Shown here: piece by piece, positions 46,527 through 58,879 of the stretch
How the letters are laid out: every line of letters begins with the position of its first letter
Numbering within the stretch: the stretch's first letter is position 1
Assembly (NCBI RefSeq): GCF_003597395.2
Contig: NC_133771.1
Coordinates: 58,248,713-58,312,712, forward strand
Source: Chelonoidis abingdonii
Taxonomy: Eukaryota; Chordata; Testudines; Testudinidae
DNA length: 64,000 bases
Reading direction: 5' to 3'
Notes under the pieces: model-generated
Database searches by the model: none
Told to the model about the DNA's origin: nothing
What the model saw: the letters and a program-made list of their open reading frames with translations, nothing else
Position numbers and translations under genes: made by a program

Positions 46527-46807
46527 GGAGAATCAAGGGATAAAATAAAGAGCAAACGACACTCTTTTCCTTTTCCCTCCAGGAAAGGACAAAAAGCTGT
46601 GGAGTATTTTAGATGTCCCTCAGAACTGTCCTTCCCTATATCAAACTATGAGTTTCATTGAGACATCTTTTCCCCTTCTCAGTTTTTAGGTTGCTTCAAT
46701 CTCTAGTTTCACTCTTCCAATTGGCCAGAAGTGAGATTAGGTCAGTAACTGAGTCACATAGGGAGAGAGGTTACATTCCTACCTCTGTTCCATTCCACTG
46801 ACAAGAC

Positions 46808-47753
46808 TGTCATAAGTAATAGGTAAGGTAAGGGTTTAATTTTGTAAAGGGGGGACAAGAGAACCAAACACTGACCAGAGGACCAATCAGAGACTGGATT
46901 GTTAAAGTCAGGGGCGGGAATTTGTATACTCGGGGTCTTTGTTCCTCGGCTATGGGTAAACAAGTTTTTCTTCCAACTCCATCTTATCTAATCTTCTCTA
47001 CACATCTGTGAGTACAAAAGGAGCAAGATAATTCGGCTATGATGAGTTGTGTTGTATTTTACATGTATGTTGATTTGCTGGACTGGTTTATAGGGTATCT
47101 TTTAAATCAGACTGTTTATTCATATTTTCTTATAAGCAAGAGCCTGTATTGGAGTTTCTTAATGCAAGATTATTGTTTTGTATTTTCTTTTTTCGATAAA
47201 GTTCTTTTGAAAACTGGTGGAGTTCTTTTCCTAGTGAGGCAAAGGGATAGAACTTCTGTACAGGTAGCTGTCTCCTCACGGGAAGACAGAGAAGTGGAAA
47301 GGAAAAGCCAGGCTGTGGGTTTTTTATGTCCCCAGGGCAGGAACAGGACGGGAAGAGAAGAAAGAATCATCTCTGTTTTCTTGTTTGAAGTTTTCTCAGT
47401 TACTGCTACGAGACCAGGGAGGGGAATCTCCTTTGTGTGCTAGCTGTGATACTGTGAATGCAAGCCTCGGGGACGCTAGATTGCCTCTCCAGTTGTATTC
47501 AAAGAGTGAAGTCTAGTTCGCACCGGCTAACCCAGGGAAGGGGGGGGGGTGGGAAGAGAGGGAGACCAGGGCTCTGGTCTTGGGTCCTCCAGGGAAGGTT
47601 GGGGGTGAACTCGGGGGGTGCTAGGAACCCCAATAGTCCTAGTTGGTGGCAGCGAGAAAATATCCAAGCAGGTAGTGAGCTTGGGGGAGTTTCAGGTAAG
47701 CACCCAGATTTTGGATGCTAAAGTCCAGATCTGGGACAGGAGGCTTTACCACA
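46808..47753 (+). mobile_element. solo LTR, family A2
   Basis: It starts TGTCATAAGTAA and ends TTACCACA. It is flanked by identical 5-mers AAGAC at 46803-46807 and 47754-47758. It shares end sequences and internal order with the antisense LTR at 29419-30481, including 'accaaacactgaccagagga', 'aaggagcaag' and 'cagcgagaaaatatccaagc'. No internal region follows. Confidence 0.9.
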
Positions 47754-47979
47754 AAGACGTGATAGAAAATCTGATTCTAATTACTGGTGAGACTGGGAGT
47801 TTCTTCTTAGGGATAAGGTTTCTACTGGCTATCTCCTAGATAATGAGAGAGAGAGAGAGAAGCGCTCTGCACATGTACCCTGCTGCCACTGCACGGATAA
47901 GGGGTGCAGTTGTCTGATGAGCAAATATTGTCTGGGTACATTCTGCTATCTCTGACAGGGAAGGTAAACAATTAGATAT

Positions 47980-48570
47980 TTTGGGAAGCCCTATCTTCTC
48001 CTCTTCCAGTCATGGCATCAAGGTATCGAACTTCCAAGCTGTGATATCTCATTATCAGTCCTGTCTTTGGGGGAAGGTGGCTCTTTCTGCCTAAGGACTT
48101 TGCTGGAGATGAAAGAAATCTAGCAAAGGTATTAATTACAGAGGAACAATTTGTTGCCATACAGTTGAAACACTTTCCATATGTCAGACTTTGCTGCCAG
48201 GGCGGTGGTGTCTCATACCATAAGGAGATATGCATGGCTCAGATCTTAAGATGTGTTCCCTGAAACTAGGATGGGTAGAAGATCTCACTTTAAAGAAGAT
48301 AGTTTGTGCTGAATAAACCATGTCCTCAAAGATGAAGGATACAATCTTACTGGGAGTATCACACAGTATTTATCATTCTCCAAGGAGATGGTTTGGAGCT
48401 TCTGTCTCAACAACCACAGGCAGCAGAATACTCCTTAACCTTTGTCCTCATATCTTAGCAGTAGCAATAACAGCTTCCTCCATGCATCAACAAACAAGAA
48501 AAAGCTACAAGCCTCATCTCAAGAGCAGGTTCACTACTTCATGCTCTTCTGTGCCAGGCCTTAGACAGTA
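47980..48570 (+). pseudogene. DIRS gag-like remains (relic B)
   Basis: Near 48190-48260 the frame reads ARAVVSHTIRRYAWLRS, equivalent to the A.(A)(V)T.RR.(S/A)WL segment of DIRS gag in relics A and C. Flanking sequence aligns loosely and is broken by stops. Confidence 0.55.
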
Positions 48571-48799
48571 GACGTGACATGAGGAGTGAGAGCTACAGCT
48601 CATTCCCCAATCAACTCTCCAACTTTCTTCCTTCCATTCCACCTTTGGAGTTCCACTCTTCTACTATTGCTGGAATATCATTACCAGAGAGAAGTGGATC
48701 CTTGAGGAAGTGCAAGAAGTCTATTCAAGCACATTCCTCCTCCCTGTTTCTTCCTACTAAGGGACCCCTCTCACAAGCACTTATTAAGAACAGAAGTTC

Positions 48800-49460
48800 T
48801 ATCCCTTTTGGAAGGTGGGGCTATCGAGGAGGTACCAAAAAGAGTTCAGAGGGAAAGGGCGTTTTCTCAAAGTAGTTTCTGATCCTAAGGATGGATGATG
48901 GAATGTGATCCATCTTAGAGCTCAGAAACTTGTTACTTTATCAGGAAGTTCAGCTTCCTTGTGGTGACAATTGAGTCAACAATTTCTTCCTGATCTATCC
49001 AAGATTGATTTGTAGCTCTCAATCTCAAGGTTGCATATTTCCTTACATCGATCATATCTTCATATTGTGAATATCTCCATTTCCATGATTTTTTTTTTTT
49101 TTTAAATCACTACCAGTACAGGGTCCTCCCGTTTGGCCTTTCTGCTGCCCCTCAGGTATTTACAAAATGTCTCTTTGTCATGACAGCACGCTTAAGACTG
49201 CAGGATAATATATACTTCTATTCGGGTTAATGTCTAATAAACTTCATCTCAAAAGTCTCTGGCCATCAATCTGGACTATGGTGTCTGTTTTTTGGAGAAA
49301 CTGGGTATCTGAATAAATTGGAAGAAATCACATCATCTTATGCAGAAGCTCTCCTCCTTTGGCACAATTTTAGGCTCTCTTCTGGAAGGAAAGCCCTTCC
49401 ATCTTGGAAGTGTCACTCTGCTGTTACAAAACTTCAAGAGAATCCTAACGAGATAGTAAT
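48800..49460 (+). pseudogene. DIRS reverse transcriptase remains (relic B)
   Basis: Readable pieces in order: VALNLKVAYFLTSI (expected (A)LDLKDAYFHI), YRVLPFGLSAAPQVFTKC at 49117-49170, then LEKLGI.INWKKSHHL near 49295-49350. A T-run at 49090-49103 interrupts the frame. The first catalytic Asp (LDLKDAY) is replaced by Asn, and the YLDD box falls in a broken stretch, so it is inactive. Confidence 0.65.
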
Positions 49461-49582
49461 CTTCCTCAGTCTAGGACTCATTGCTTCAGTCCATATGCAT
49501 GTCTCAAAATAAAAGTATTACAGCTAGCAAGAAATTACCAGACAAATCTAGACAACATATACCTAAAGCTTTCTCTTCCCCA

Positions 49583-49690
49583 CTTCCTGTAGCTCCCATT
49601 GGCTGGGAATGGCGAACTGTGGCCACAGGGAGCTGAGGGGCTCCATGCCTGCAGATGTTCCAAGTAAACAAAACAATGTATTAGATATTC
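49583..49690. mobile_element. half of a foldback hAT MITE
   Basis: 'cacttcctgtagctcccatt', 'ggctgggaatggcgaactgt' and 'caagtaaacaaaacaatg' match 17612-17765 and one arm of 5276-5633. Confidence 0.6.
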
Positions 49691-49705
49691 AGTGATTCCG
49701 TAAAG

Positions 49706-49971
49706 CAGGGGTCAGCAGCCTTTCAGAAGTGGTGTGTCAAGTCTTAATTTATTCATGGTAATTTAAGGTTTTGCGTGCCAATAATACATTTTACATTTAC
49801 AGGGGCCGGCGGATGGAATCCCAGACTGGCAGCAGGCTGAGCGGACCTGCTGGCCTGGGTTCCATCCATCCAGGCCGGCAGTGGGCTGAGCAGGGCTGGC
49901 GGCGGGGACACCAGGCTGGCAGCAGCGTGCCACAGGAAATCACCTTGCGTGCCGCAGATTGCCGACCCCGC
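49706..49971. mobile_element. hAT MITE
   Basis: Left terminus CAGGGGTCAGCAGCCTTTC and right terminus 'gcagattgccgaccccg' are inverted copies with a decayed last two bases. GC-rich interior with repeated 'ggctggcggcgg' / 'ggctggcagca' words. Flanks ccgtaaag and ccatagca show only partial identity. Confidence 0.65.
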
Positions 49972-49974
49972 CAT

Positions 49975-50560
49975 AGCATTTAAAATCATCAAATTTTGGT
50001 GTAGACCCATTTATAAGCCGACCCCTGCTCTTTCTTGGATCACTCTTTTTTACCAAAAATATTCAGTTTATGACCGAGTATATATCTCCTTTTTCCTTTA
50101 ATCTTTCACTTGCAATCTTAGAAGCTACTTTCGAAATACTAAAATAAAAAATTTCAGATAGAAGTGATACTTTTTTAAAGCTCTGTCCACTTTAACTGTC
50201 TTAAGTGAACCCAGAGTAGCAAATTCCACAGGAAACATCTTATAATTCCCATTAATGTGCGGTCTTTTTAGAATGCTTTTTGTAAATCTTTCTGTTGCAG
50301 AAAACATGCAAAGCAGGGTTGTGTTTGAATAGACTAACACTTGAATAGACAAATGGTAAAAACAGAACATTGCCTTCAAAGGAGTGAAGAGAACATGTAT
50401 GAAACAAATGGATGTGATTAGGGGATTTAACCTCCAGTTCTTAATGTAGTGCACAAGTTTTTAATCCTCTCACTTATATGGTCAGAATAACAATGGAAAT
50501 GTTTCCAAGACCCAAATTAGCAATGTACAATATAATTCTTCTTCTACCATCTTTCTTTAG
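49975..50560. other. SMAP1 intron 2 end, nothing recognised
   Basis: AT-rich; ends in a pyrimidine-rich acceptor 'cttctaccatctttctttag' for exon 3. Confidence 0.6.
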
Positions 50561-50646
50561 TGCATGCAGGATATGGGAAATACGAAGGCAAGGATACTCT
50601 ATGAAGCTAATCTACCAGAGAATTTCCGAAGACCACAAACAGATCA
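50561..50646 (+). CDS. SMAP1: SMAP1 coding exon 3
   Basis: 86 nt, encoding [20 protein letters not shown] followed by NFRRPQTD plus two bases of a Gln codon. It matches vertebrate SMAP1 (from memory: [20 protein letters not shown]) with one conservative Leu-to-Ile change, and not SMAP2 (which has a GN.(K)ANRLYEAYLPE-type sequence). It forms the alpha-helical part of the ArfGAP domain. Acceptor 'ctttctttag' and donor CA|GTATCC are both canonical; the exon begins in phase 0 and ends in phase 2. It is intact, in contrast to exon 2. Confidence 0.95.
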
Positions 50647-53505
50647 GTATCCTTTTTCTGTCTTACTGTTTGCAAATTCAAGGAGCCTTAGTACAACCCA
50701 AGTGTTACATAACTAGATGAAGAATTTGATAGGTGTCAACTTATCATACCAGCCTTAATTAAAGTTGATATTTTTTACACTTATTATTTTGCGGTGCCTA
50801 ACTAGAGACATTGGAAAATGGGAAATGGTTCAGCAAACGTCCCTTACGGTAAGAAACTTGACAAATGTATTTAGTTTTTTAGAGAGAGAGGTTAAGAACT
50901 GATGTGTTCATAGTTTATAAGTGCGTACACAGGGAGAAGATTTCTGATTGAAGACTCATAGATGTTATGCCTTTTGTCTTGAAGGTGTACTGCTGAGATG
51001 TAGATCATTTGGTGCAGCTGGGAGCTGAACTGAATAGGCGGTGAGCGATGAGGGACAGAAAGGAAGATGAAAATTGATAAATAGAAAACAGATTGAATTA
51101 GTTGGGTCTTGAAGCAAAATGGGGAAATGGTGAATTTTGATAATGGTAGGGTGAATTGATTTGGAGTGAATGAAATGCTGAGTGAGTCAGGTGGATGAAT
51201 GGTGACTAGGTAGGAAGGTAAGTAGGAGTTGTGTGGGCTGAATAGTGAGGTGAATTGGTATGGTGGTTTGATACGCATGGAAAAATATTTGTGAAATGTT
51301 GGTGTGCCAAGGAGTGTTGGAGTGCATGACCAAGCCAGTGATGATTTTAATGGTGTGCTGGTTTTTTTTTGATACTTTTGGAAAGCTAACTTCATTACTA
51401 GTATTAATTTAGGTTGCTTTCAATCTGTTTTGCTGCCTTATCTTCAGTTCCAGACCATCATGGGGCTAATTCTAGCTGTGTATGTGGGCTTCCAGCCTTT
51501 ATAAGCTCCCTCAGTTGTTAGAACCCTGGCTGATCCGCAAGAATAGATCTGTACTGATAGCTCATGTATCATATCTTACCCGGAAACAGAGTTTAAAAAG
51601 TGTGTTATGGAACAATAAAAGGTTGTTCTGAGTAGTTTTGTGTATGGAGCGTGAAATGGTTAGGCTGTCTGAAAGCTTTCTGATTGCAAACGCATTAAAG
51701 CCTTAGGCTTTATTGTCTTTCACTGTAAGCACATCGTAGGGAATATGTCTGAATGTAGTTTGAGCCTGGATAACTTTTATTTGGTCAAATACTAAATGAA
51801 GTTTATTACTAATAAGGAATGCTAAAGCAACTTTGATTTTTAGGTGAAAGGGCACTGGAATTGGTCATGCACTCACTGAACTTGGCCTCTCTCCAAGTCT
51901 TTTTTCCCTTGTCATGCTTATTGTCACAAGAAATGAGTGGAAATGTGTGAAAGAGGATATTGATAATGGACCTTTTATATTTAGCAAAGTGAGAATTGGC
52001 TTGATTTCATTAGATGGAAGTCTGTTGCCAACTCCTTTTCACATGTTCTGAAGAGGACATCTGTTTGTAGTCATCAACGGATTTTGCAAGAAAACATCTA
52101 CCTTGGTCTGGAGTCTTCTGCTATAACTTCATATTGAGATACAAATTTATTGGTCCATAATAAGTTACAGCCAGTATGCTGGAATCTGTAACTGGACAAA
52201 AGTGATTCCTGAGTCAGGGCACGTGGACCCTGAACCCTGCAAAAGACTCCGTGCAGAAGAAGGGAATCTCTCACACCAAAAATGACACGTGAAGTTGTAT
52301 CCTGCTCTGTTCACTGTATTGGCCATCTCGAGAAGGAGAAGAGAGAGACTCTAACTACCAGCTAAGCCATGCCTGAAGTCTATATACAGCTAAAAGAAAA
52401 AAGAGACTAATCACCTTCCTGCATGCGAAGTGAGTTCAAGTTATTTGCACCATCAGAATTACAGTAGATCTCAACTGAGATCTATCACATGAGTTAAAGA
52501 AGATGACTACTGAATTCTCCAAGGTTCCACTCCCAGGTCAGTTATCTAATTAGTAAGAAGTTATTTTGGGTTAAAAGCATGCTATTCCAAAGCTTCCATG
52601 TACTTGATTTTGGGTTACTTTCTCACAGATGCAGAAATGATCAGAAAGATGCAGACACTGCATTATTGTGTTGGGGGAATAAGCTACATAAATAGGGTCT
52701 ATCAAAGGTGGTATGTTCAGGCAAACTTTAAGATGGAACATCAAAATGGGAAGCTATAAAAAAAAAATTCTCAGTGTTATACGTCTTTAAAGCAAGGCAA
52801 GAGTTTCAGCTGCCGTTTTTAGTAGACTAGACTCTTAGCTCAGTTGATTAGGTTAAAAGAGAAGCATTCTTCCTTAACTTTCCTAAGAAGTATTGAAATA
52901 ATTCTTGTTTTAACCTTATAAATTGATGTAGTTGCTCACTGTAGTAACTGATGAGCCAGAGAAATTAACCATTGATCGAATTCCAGTTGCAACTTTAATT
53001 TGATCATTGTATTATGTTATATTTTATTAGTTTAGGGAAATTCCAGCCTTACATATGTGTGATTCTTGTTGCAGGGTTGTATGTTGTACGTTTTTGTGGG
53101 TGCTCAGAACCTATTGCATAATATAAATACAGAGTGAAAATATTTTGATGGTAGGACACTGACTCACATCTACTTTGCATATCAATTTTTCATGTCATTG
53201 TGAAGTATGATTTCAAAGAAAGAAAATGAAGCTAAGAGAAGTACATATGAAATCTAAGCATTAAGTAGCTGTGACTGAATTTTTACTATTGATAAGTTCA
53301 TTGAAAGTGATTAAGCATGTGCATAAGTAACTAAAGCAGTTCAGGTTTGGTTTTGTGTTTTCTCGTCTTTTGAAATAAAATTGCAAAAATGTTGGAGAAT
53401 TAGAACCGAATGTCATTCTTTTAGTTGGAATATTCTTAATTAACCAGTTTTTTGATTTATTTTTTTCTTCCTCTCACTGTGTTTTACTTAACTGCCTGTT
53501 TTCAG
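50647..53505 (+). other. SMAP1 intron 3, no other gene
   Basis: AT-rich intron without a repeat I can name. A 167-codon minus-strand frame at 50892-51395 arises from G/T-rich tracts and has no recognisable domain. Ends in 'actgcctgttttcag'. Confidence 0.55.
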
Positions 53506-53581
53506 AGCTGTAGAATTTTTCATCAGGGATAAATATGAAAAAAAGAAGTACTATGACAAAAATGCAATCAGTGTCACTAGT
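53506..53581 (+). CDS. SMAP1: SMAP1 coding exon 4
   Basis: 76 nt. With the CA from exon 3 it encodes QAVEFFIRDKYEKKKYYDK and then NAISVTS, the end of the ArfGAP domain and the start of the lysine-rich linker in SMAP1 (human NAIAIT at this place, from memory). Canonical acceptor 'ctgttttcag' and a strong donor GTAAGT at 53582. The exon ends on a codon boundary. The following exons (lysine-rich linker, clathrin-box and CALM-binding regions known in SMAP1) are not seen within this window and should lie to the right. Confidence 0.95.
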
Positions 53582-55022
53582 GTAAGTATGCAATTCTTCC
53601 AGTAATTCAGATAGTATTCTTTGTATTTTTCTTGAAGTTTTAAATTACCCTTGGAGAAATTTTAAAATTGTTTGTTAGTACTTATCAGAAGACCTACTGG
53701 TATGTAGGAATACTAAATAGATGATAAAGACATGGACATACAATAGCGAACGTTCCTTTGGTCCGGAGCCATACAATGCTGATCTTCATTATCTGTGTGT
53801 GTTTAAAAAAAACAAAAAAAAACCCCAACAACCTGACAGACAGACAACTTCCCTACCCTCACAAAAACCTAGAGATTAACAACTTGTGTGTGAGATGATT
53901 ATTATATAGTTACGGTTATGTTTCAGAGTTAAGTTTTAACAGGAACTGTAAAGCTTTATTTTGTAAAAATTTTATTGAAGTGGCAAAAACCAAAACACAG
54001 AGTATGAACTTGGAGCGGTATTGATTTTTTTCTTGGTGGTTTGATGGAAAATGAATTGACATTGAGAGAATAATAATTTAAAAATCACTAACTTTGGAGA
54101 CACCTCCCTTCATGCCTCCACTCCCCCTCAGTAGTCTCTCTTTTCTTTGTAGGCTAAAAAACATGAGGAGAAATAGATCTTGCCAATTAACCCTGTAGTC
54201 TTAAGTTCCCTGAGTTGGGAAGGAGGAGACCAGGAGTTCAAATCTTACCTCCTAAGTGCAGTTTAAATTCTGGTACCATTCTCCCCTTGTTATTGACTAC
54301 AGTCATGAACCTCGACCTAAGACAGTTAGGGGAGAACTGCTGAAGACTGAGTTTTTGAAATAAATTAGCAGAAAAATTATTCAAGATCACTGCAGGCATA
54401 GAACCCAAGTCTCTAACATGACAATCCCCTGTCTCATCCATTGCTCCACACTGCCTTCCAGAGTGACTAAACCACTCTTTTATTCTGTCTCTAACTACTA
54501 TAAACTAAACTCCCCTTCCAGAGCCCAGAATAAAATCCAGCAATGTTGGTCTCCAAAGGGACTAATAATTACTTCTGTATCTCATTATAGTGTAGACCTA
54601 GGCTGGGGATATGAAGGCCAAAGGGAAGGATGTGACTGTGACCCAGTTAAAAGACCTTTTAAAACAATATTTGTACTTAACATTCCTGAAGTAGATGGTA
54701 AAGTAGTTTCTCAAATGCATGGAATGTGAGATAGTCAGATGAGCTGCTCTTTTGAGATGGATATAAAAGCATATGAAGTCACTAGTAAGATTTTTTTTTT
54801 TTTTTTGGTGCATGAGAGTGCAAGTTTGAAGTTGGGCCATCTATTGGAGATGGAAGTGAAAGCCTTATGAAGCATTGGTGTGTTATCAACAGTGCTATAG
54901 GTGATATGAAGGGGGAAAACATGTCCATTTCTTTCTCTCATAACTTATTTCCAAATTCTTAAGGTTTTAGGTAGATGGAGTTTGTCCTGCTGTAACCTTA
55001 AGGGTACTGTTGTTGAGATAGA
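53582..55022 (+). other. start of SMAP1 intron 4, nothing recognised
   Basis: AT-rich, with an A/C-rich patch near 53806-53834 and a T-run at 54790-54807. No next SMAP1 exon seen. Confidence 0.5.
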
Positions 55023-55152
55023 ACAGAGATTGGCAATCTTTGGCACGAGGCTCACCAGGGTAAGCACCCTGGCGGACTGGGCCGGTTTGTTTACCTTCTG
55101 CGTCCCCAGGTTCAGCTGATCGCATCTCCCACTGGCTGTGGTTTGCCACTCC
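55023..55152. mobile_element. one arm of a foldback hAT MITE
   Basis: 'gattggcaatctttggcacg', 'aggctcaccagggtaagcac', 'cctggcggactgggccggtt' and 'tgtttacc' are the left arm of a common turtle foldback repeat whose mirror arm would end GGTTGCCGATC. The second arm is missing. Confidence 0.6.
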
Positions 55153-56190
55153 ATCCTAGTCTGACCTCCTGTATAACACATGCCATGAAACGTCCCTGAA
55201 ACAATTTATAGAACACATTTTTTTTAGAAAAACATCCCATCTTGATTTTAAAATCCCCAGTGATGGGGTATCCACCTTGACTTGTATTAAATTGTTCCAA
55301 TGATTGATTACTCTACTATTAAAAATTTACACCTTATTTCCAGTCTGACTTTGTGTAGATTCAACTTCAAGTCATTGGATGGTGTGATACCTTTCTTTGC
55401 TAGGTTGAAGAGCCCATTATCAAGTATTTATTTTCTGAGTTAGTAATTCTAGACTTTGATCAAGTCACGCCTGCACCTTTTCTTTGTTGATCCAGAGACT
55501 CAAGGAGTTCGGTCTGTCAGTATAAGGCATGTTTTAATCATTCTTGTGGCTCTTCTCTGACCTCTCTTCAATTAATCAACATCCTTTGAATTGTGGACAT
55601 CAGAACTGGACACAGTATTCCAGCAGTGATTGCAGTGCTAGATAGAAAGGTAAAACAGTCTCGCTACTCCTACTGAAGATTCCCATATTTATACATCAAG
55701 GATTTGCAGTAGCCCTTTTGGCCGCAGGATTGTACTTGGCACTCATTTGCAAATGATTGTCCACCATGACCATCAAGTCTTCTAAGTGTCACTGCTTCCT
55801 AGGATAGAGTCCCTCATCCTGCATATATGCCCTACATTCTTTGTTCCTAGATGTATACATTTACATTTTCCTTATTAAAATACATATTGTTTGCTTGTCA
55901 CTGGTTTACCAAGTGATACAGATGGCTCTGTATAAGTGACCTGTCCTCTTTATTATTTATCCCTCCCTCAATCCTTATGTCCTTTGCAAATTTAATCAAT
56001 GATTTTTGTTTTCTTTTATCAGGTCACTGATAAAAAATATTAAATGGCGTAGGGCCAAGAACAGATCTCTGTGGGACCCTACTAGAAACATATCCACTCA
56101 GTGATTCCCTTTAAAACTACATTTTGAAACATATCAGCTTTTAATCCATTTAATGTGTGCCTTTTTATTAATACTGTTAGGTTTTTTTAA
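55153..56190 (-). mobile_element. old CR1 LINE, antisense
   Basis: 'ctgacctcctgtataacaca' near the left end (reverse complement of the CR1 3' region), 'gtggctcttctctgacctct', 'ggacatcagaactggacaca' and 'ccagcagtgattgcagtgct' (reverse complement of the conserved CR1 3' body), and 'gggccaagaacagatctctg' with 'tgggaccctactagaaacat' further right. Strongly diverged; no usable frame. Confidence 0.7.
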
Positions 56191-57554
56191 TCAAAATACT
56201 GCATTTTCTTTTAAAGAACACAAATGTCTAATGATGATATTTGGGGAGACAAGTTCTGTTTTCATAACTTACTGGATAAACAGAGTAATAAGCAAAATAT
56301 TTTAAAGGGATGACTTAAAGGTTTCTTAATGCTAAAATTTGTTGTTCAAAGTAATTGTACAGTTTTGTCCAGTTTTTTCCCCCCTTAATGTATTTGTCAG
56401 CCATCTTGCTTTCATTTAGAATGTCTTTATTTCATCAGTGTGTGCATTTAAATTACAACTTCAGACTTATTTTTTAAAAAGATGACATAATCATAATAAG
56501 CCTGAGGTAAGATTTACAGTCATAAACAAATTCATGTGCGATTGTGACTAAAAACTTGAACTTCTTACTTAGCATGTAAATTGGATTTTCTTATGGTGTA
56601 TAACAAAAGCATACTTTTCATATAGAGATTATACAAGTATAGTTGTTGCTACAATAGTGCTTTTTGAAATTGTTCAGCCCTAAGAATATTAGTTTATTAA
56701 GAGACTATTGCTACAAGTACTGTATGTCAGTCAAGAGTCACCTGTCCTAGTACATCACTTTCCTAGGTTTCCTTTTGGTATGTGCTCTATTCCTTGGACT
56801 TTTAAATACAGTCTAGATATGACAGATGTTTGGAATGAGGTAATGAAAAGACTGATGCGAGCCCCAATTAAACAGTAAGTTGTTATTGAACAAGTGTTAC
56901 TGTCACATTCTGGACTGCAGGCCAGTTGTGTGCCTCACAATGCTGTGCTGTTTTAGCTTCCAAGCAGGGCTGCTCCTAACAGCACGCATGCCACTCCCTG
57001 AGTATCTGTGTATAGCTGCAGTCCTGGTCCAGCAACTCTGACCCCAGCATCCTATCAGCAACACTTCTTCAGTCACACGGTGGCTTCCACCAGCTGGGTT
57101 ACTACTTTCAGGGTGACCTCAACACACTTCCAGTCCTGAATTTTCCTCAAAAATGTGTGTTCTGCACTGTCCAGCTCTTTCCTGGACAATTCAGATAGTA
57201 AAAATCTAGGTAGTAAAGGGTCAGTATTCAGCAGTTTGCTACTGTAAATGGCATTGCCAGCTAGTTGAGTTTAAACAAAACACTGATTCGCTGCTACAAA
57301 TTAGTATTAGGGTTTAAAACATTTTTGAAATCCCAGTGTTTGAATAATATCTCTGTAATTACATGAAATTGTGACAAAAACTTAATTTCACTTTTACATT
57401 TTTATGGATATATGACTTGAAACTTTTCATGCTTACAAACGTTTACTAATAGATTTATAGCCAATTGTGTAGAATCTTTTCATAAATATCTTATTTGGAG
57501 TGGAGACCAAGATACTTCCTGTAAATATCTGCAAAGCTACCTCATTATCCACCC
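56191..57554. other. SMAP1 intron 4, nothing certain
   Basis: 56880-57240 contains GC-richer sequence ('gtgttctgcactgtccagct', 'ctttcctggacaattcagat') that I think belongs to a dispersed LTR-like repeat, without proof. No gene recognised. Confidence 0.35.
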
Positions 57555-57790
57555 TCAGAAATGTCCTTTGTTGTGATGCCAACAATAATCTTGTACTGGT
57601 TGTCTCATTGATTTTTTTGTACTCCCCATTTGTATCCGAACTATTTGTTGCATTTTGTCTCATACTTAAATTGTAGAACTGTTTGTTTGGAGCAGGGGCT
57701 ATCTTTTTGTTCGATGCTTAGCATAATGGAATCTTAGTCCATGACTGGGGCTCCTATATGTTGTGGTAATTAAACATTTATTATTACAAT
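57555..57790 (+). repeat. old dispersed repeat tail (CR1/L3-like), copy 2
   Basis: 'gttgtctcattg', 'tgtactccccatttgtatcc', 'ggagcaggggctatcttttt', 'gcttagcataatggaatctt' and 'agtccatgactggggctcct' align in order with 195-395, over roughly 190 bp. Confidence 0.6.
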
Positions 57791-58879
57791 TATTTTAATT
57801 TTAATTTCAGTGTTCTCCAGTATATCTTTAAAATATATTTCGATCTAATCTGGATCGAATCTGAGTTCTGCCCATGACGCTGGGGAATGATATCTTCTTT
57901 GAGTGCTTGCTCATGTCAGTTTCATTCTAGGGGTGTGTGTGCCCACATGCACAGTTGTTGGAGACTTTTGCCTTAGCAGTTTCTGTGTGGTCAGCTATAG
58001 TGCCTTCTGGCCCTATGCCCTCTCAGTTACTTCTTACCACCTGTGACGGTTAGTTGGAGTGCCTGGTCTTGCTTAGCAAGAGCATTAGTGGTTCTTCACT
58101 GTTCAGATCATTCTCCTTTTGTTGTTTAGTCATAGACTAGTTAGCTGTTAAGTGATTTAGTACTACTTTAGTAGTTAGTCCCGGCTGATCTCCTAGTCAC
58201 CTTGCAGATCTCCTAGGCGTTGGTCCCCTCCAACACAAGACCGTTCTTGGTCGTGGCACCGGTTGCTGGGGCCCTGATACCATTCTTCGTGCAGGCACTG
58301 GCCCTCCCCTTCCCTGTACTGGTCACTGACAAGAATCAGTTGAGAATTATGCTTCTACGGCCCTGCACTGGTCACCAGAAGTCAGAGGGACAGTTCAGCC
58401 CTTCTCCTGTATAGGATGAATCATCTCCCAGTTGGGAGCCCGCCAAGGCATCTGTGGCAGTACTGGAATCTGTGGATGATGCCTGTTACGCCATCACTGT
58501 ACTTCCAGTGCTCCTTCCAGGCAGCATTGGACATGCTACCCCTGGTGCAGCTGGCAGTGGTGTTTGGAGCAAGGGGCCGAATCTGAAGTAGTGACTCCGA
58601 GGGAGGCCCTAGCAACAGTGGGAGTGGTCCCCAACACAGTTACGGGACACTCTCCATCCTCCAGCAGTGCAGTCTTTCTCACTGTCCCTGGACGAGGCAG
58701 TGGTGTGGCCCTCGCAAACTGCTGGCCCCCCTGATGACTTCAGAGAACACCAAGCCCTACTTAAAGGGGTGGTGGTGGAGACTGAGGTGCTAGCTGAGAT
58801 GCCCGATGACCTTTTCCATGTCGTTCCCTCCACTGCCCCACCTCAAGTTGCATTGCCAGGGGTCCTAAAGATCGCCAAA

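Larger units (their letters stand above)
44740..49500 (+). mobile_element. DIRS-type relic B, with three nested insertions
   Basis: A composite region. Segments 44740-45060 (5' leader: 'catctcagttccttacagcc', 'tagttagttcttgttcttag'), 45260-45598, 46532-46807 and 47759-49500 appear to belong to one DIRS-like element. They are interrupted by a MITE (45065-45252) and two solo LTRs (45599-46526, 46808-47753). Gag-like and RT remains are listed separately. The recombinase region is absent. Assignment of the 5' leader and of 46532-46807 is tentative; 47980-49500 is secure. Confidence 0.6.

Noticed and set aside
45957..46661. A 234-codon gene on the + strand
   Set aside because: It lies almost wholly within a solo LTR that has another copy at 6399-7332 in which the same frame is not kept; it has no known domain.
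45599..47753. A single short provirus bounded by the two LTRs
   Set aside because: The LTRs are of different subfamilies, each has its own 5-bp duplication, and the 281 bp between them carries no retroviral gene.
50892..51395. A 167-codon minus-strand frame in SMAP1 intron 3
   Set aside because: The translation is Ser/Pro/Thr/Phe-rich, without any domain or splice context, and arises from G/T-rich tracts.
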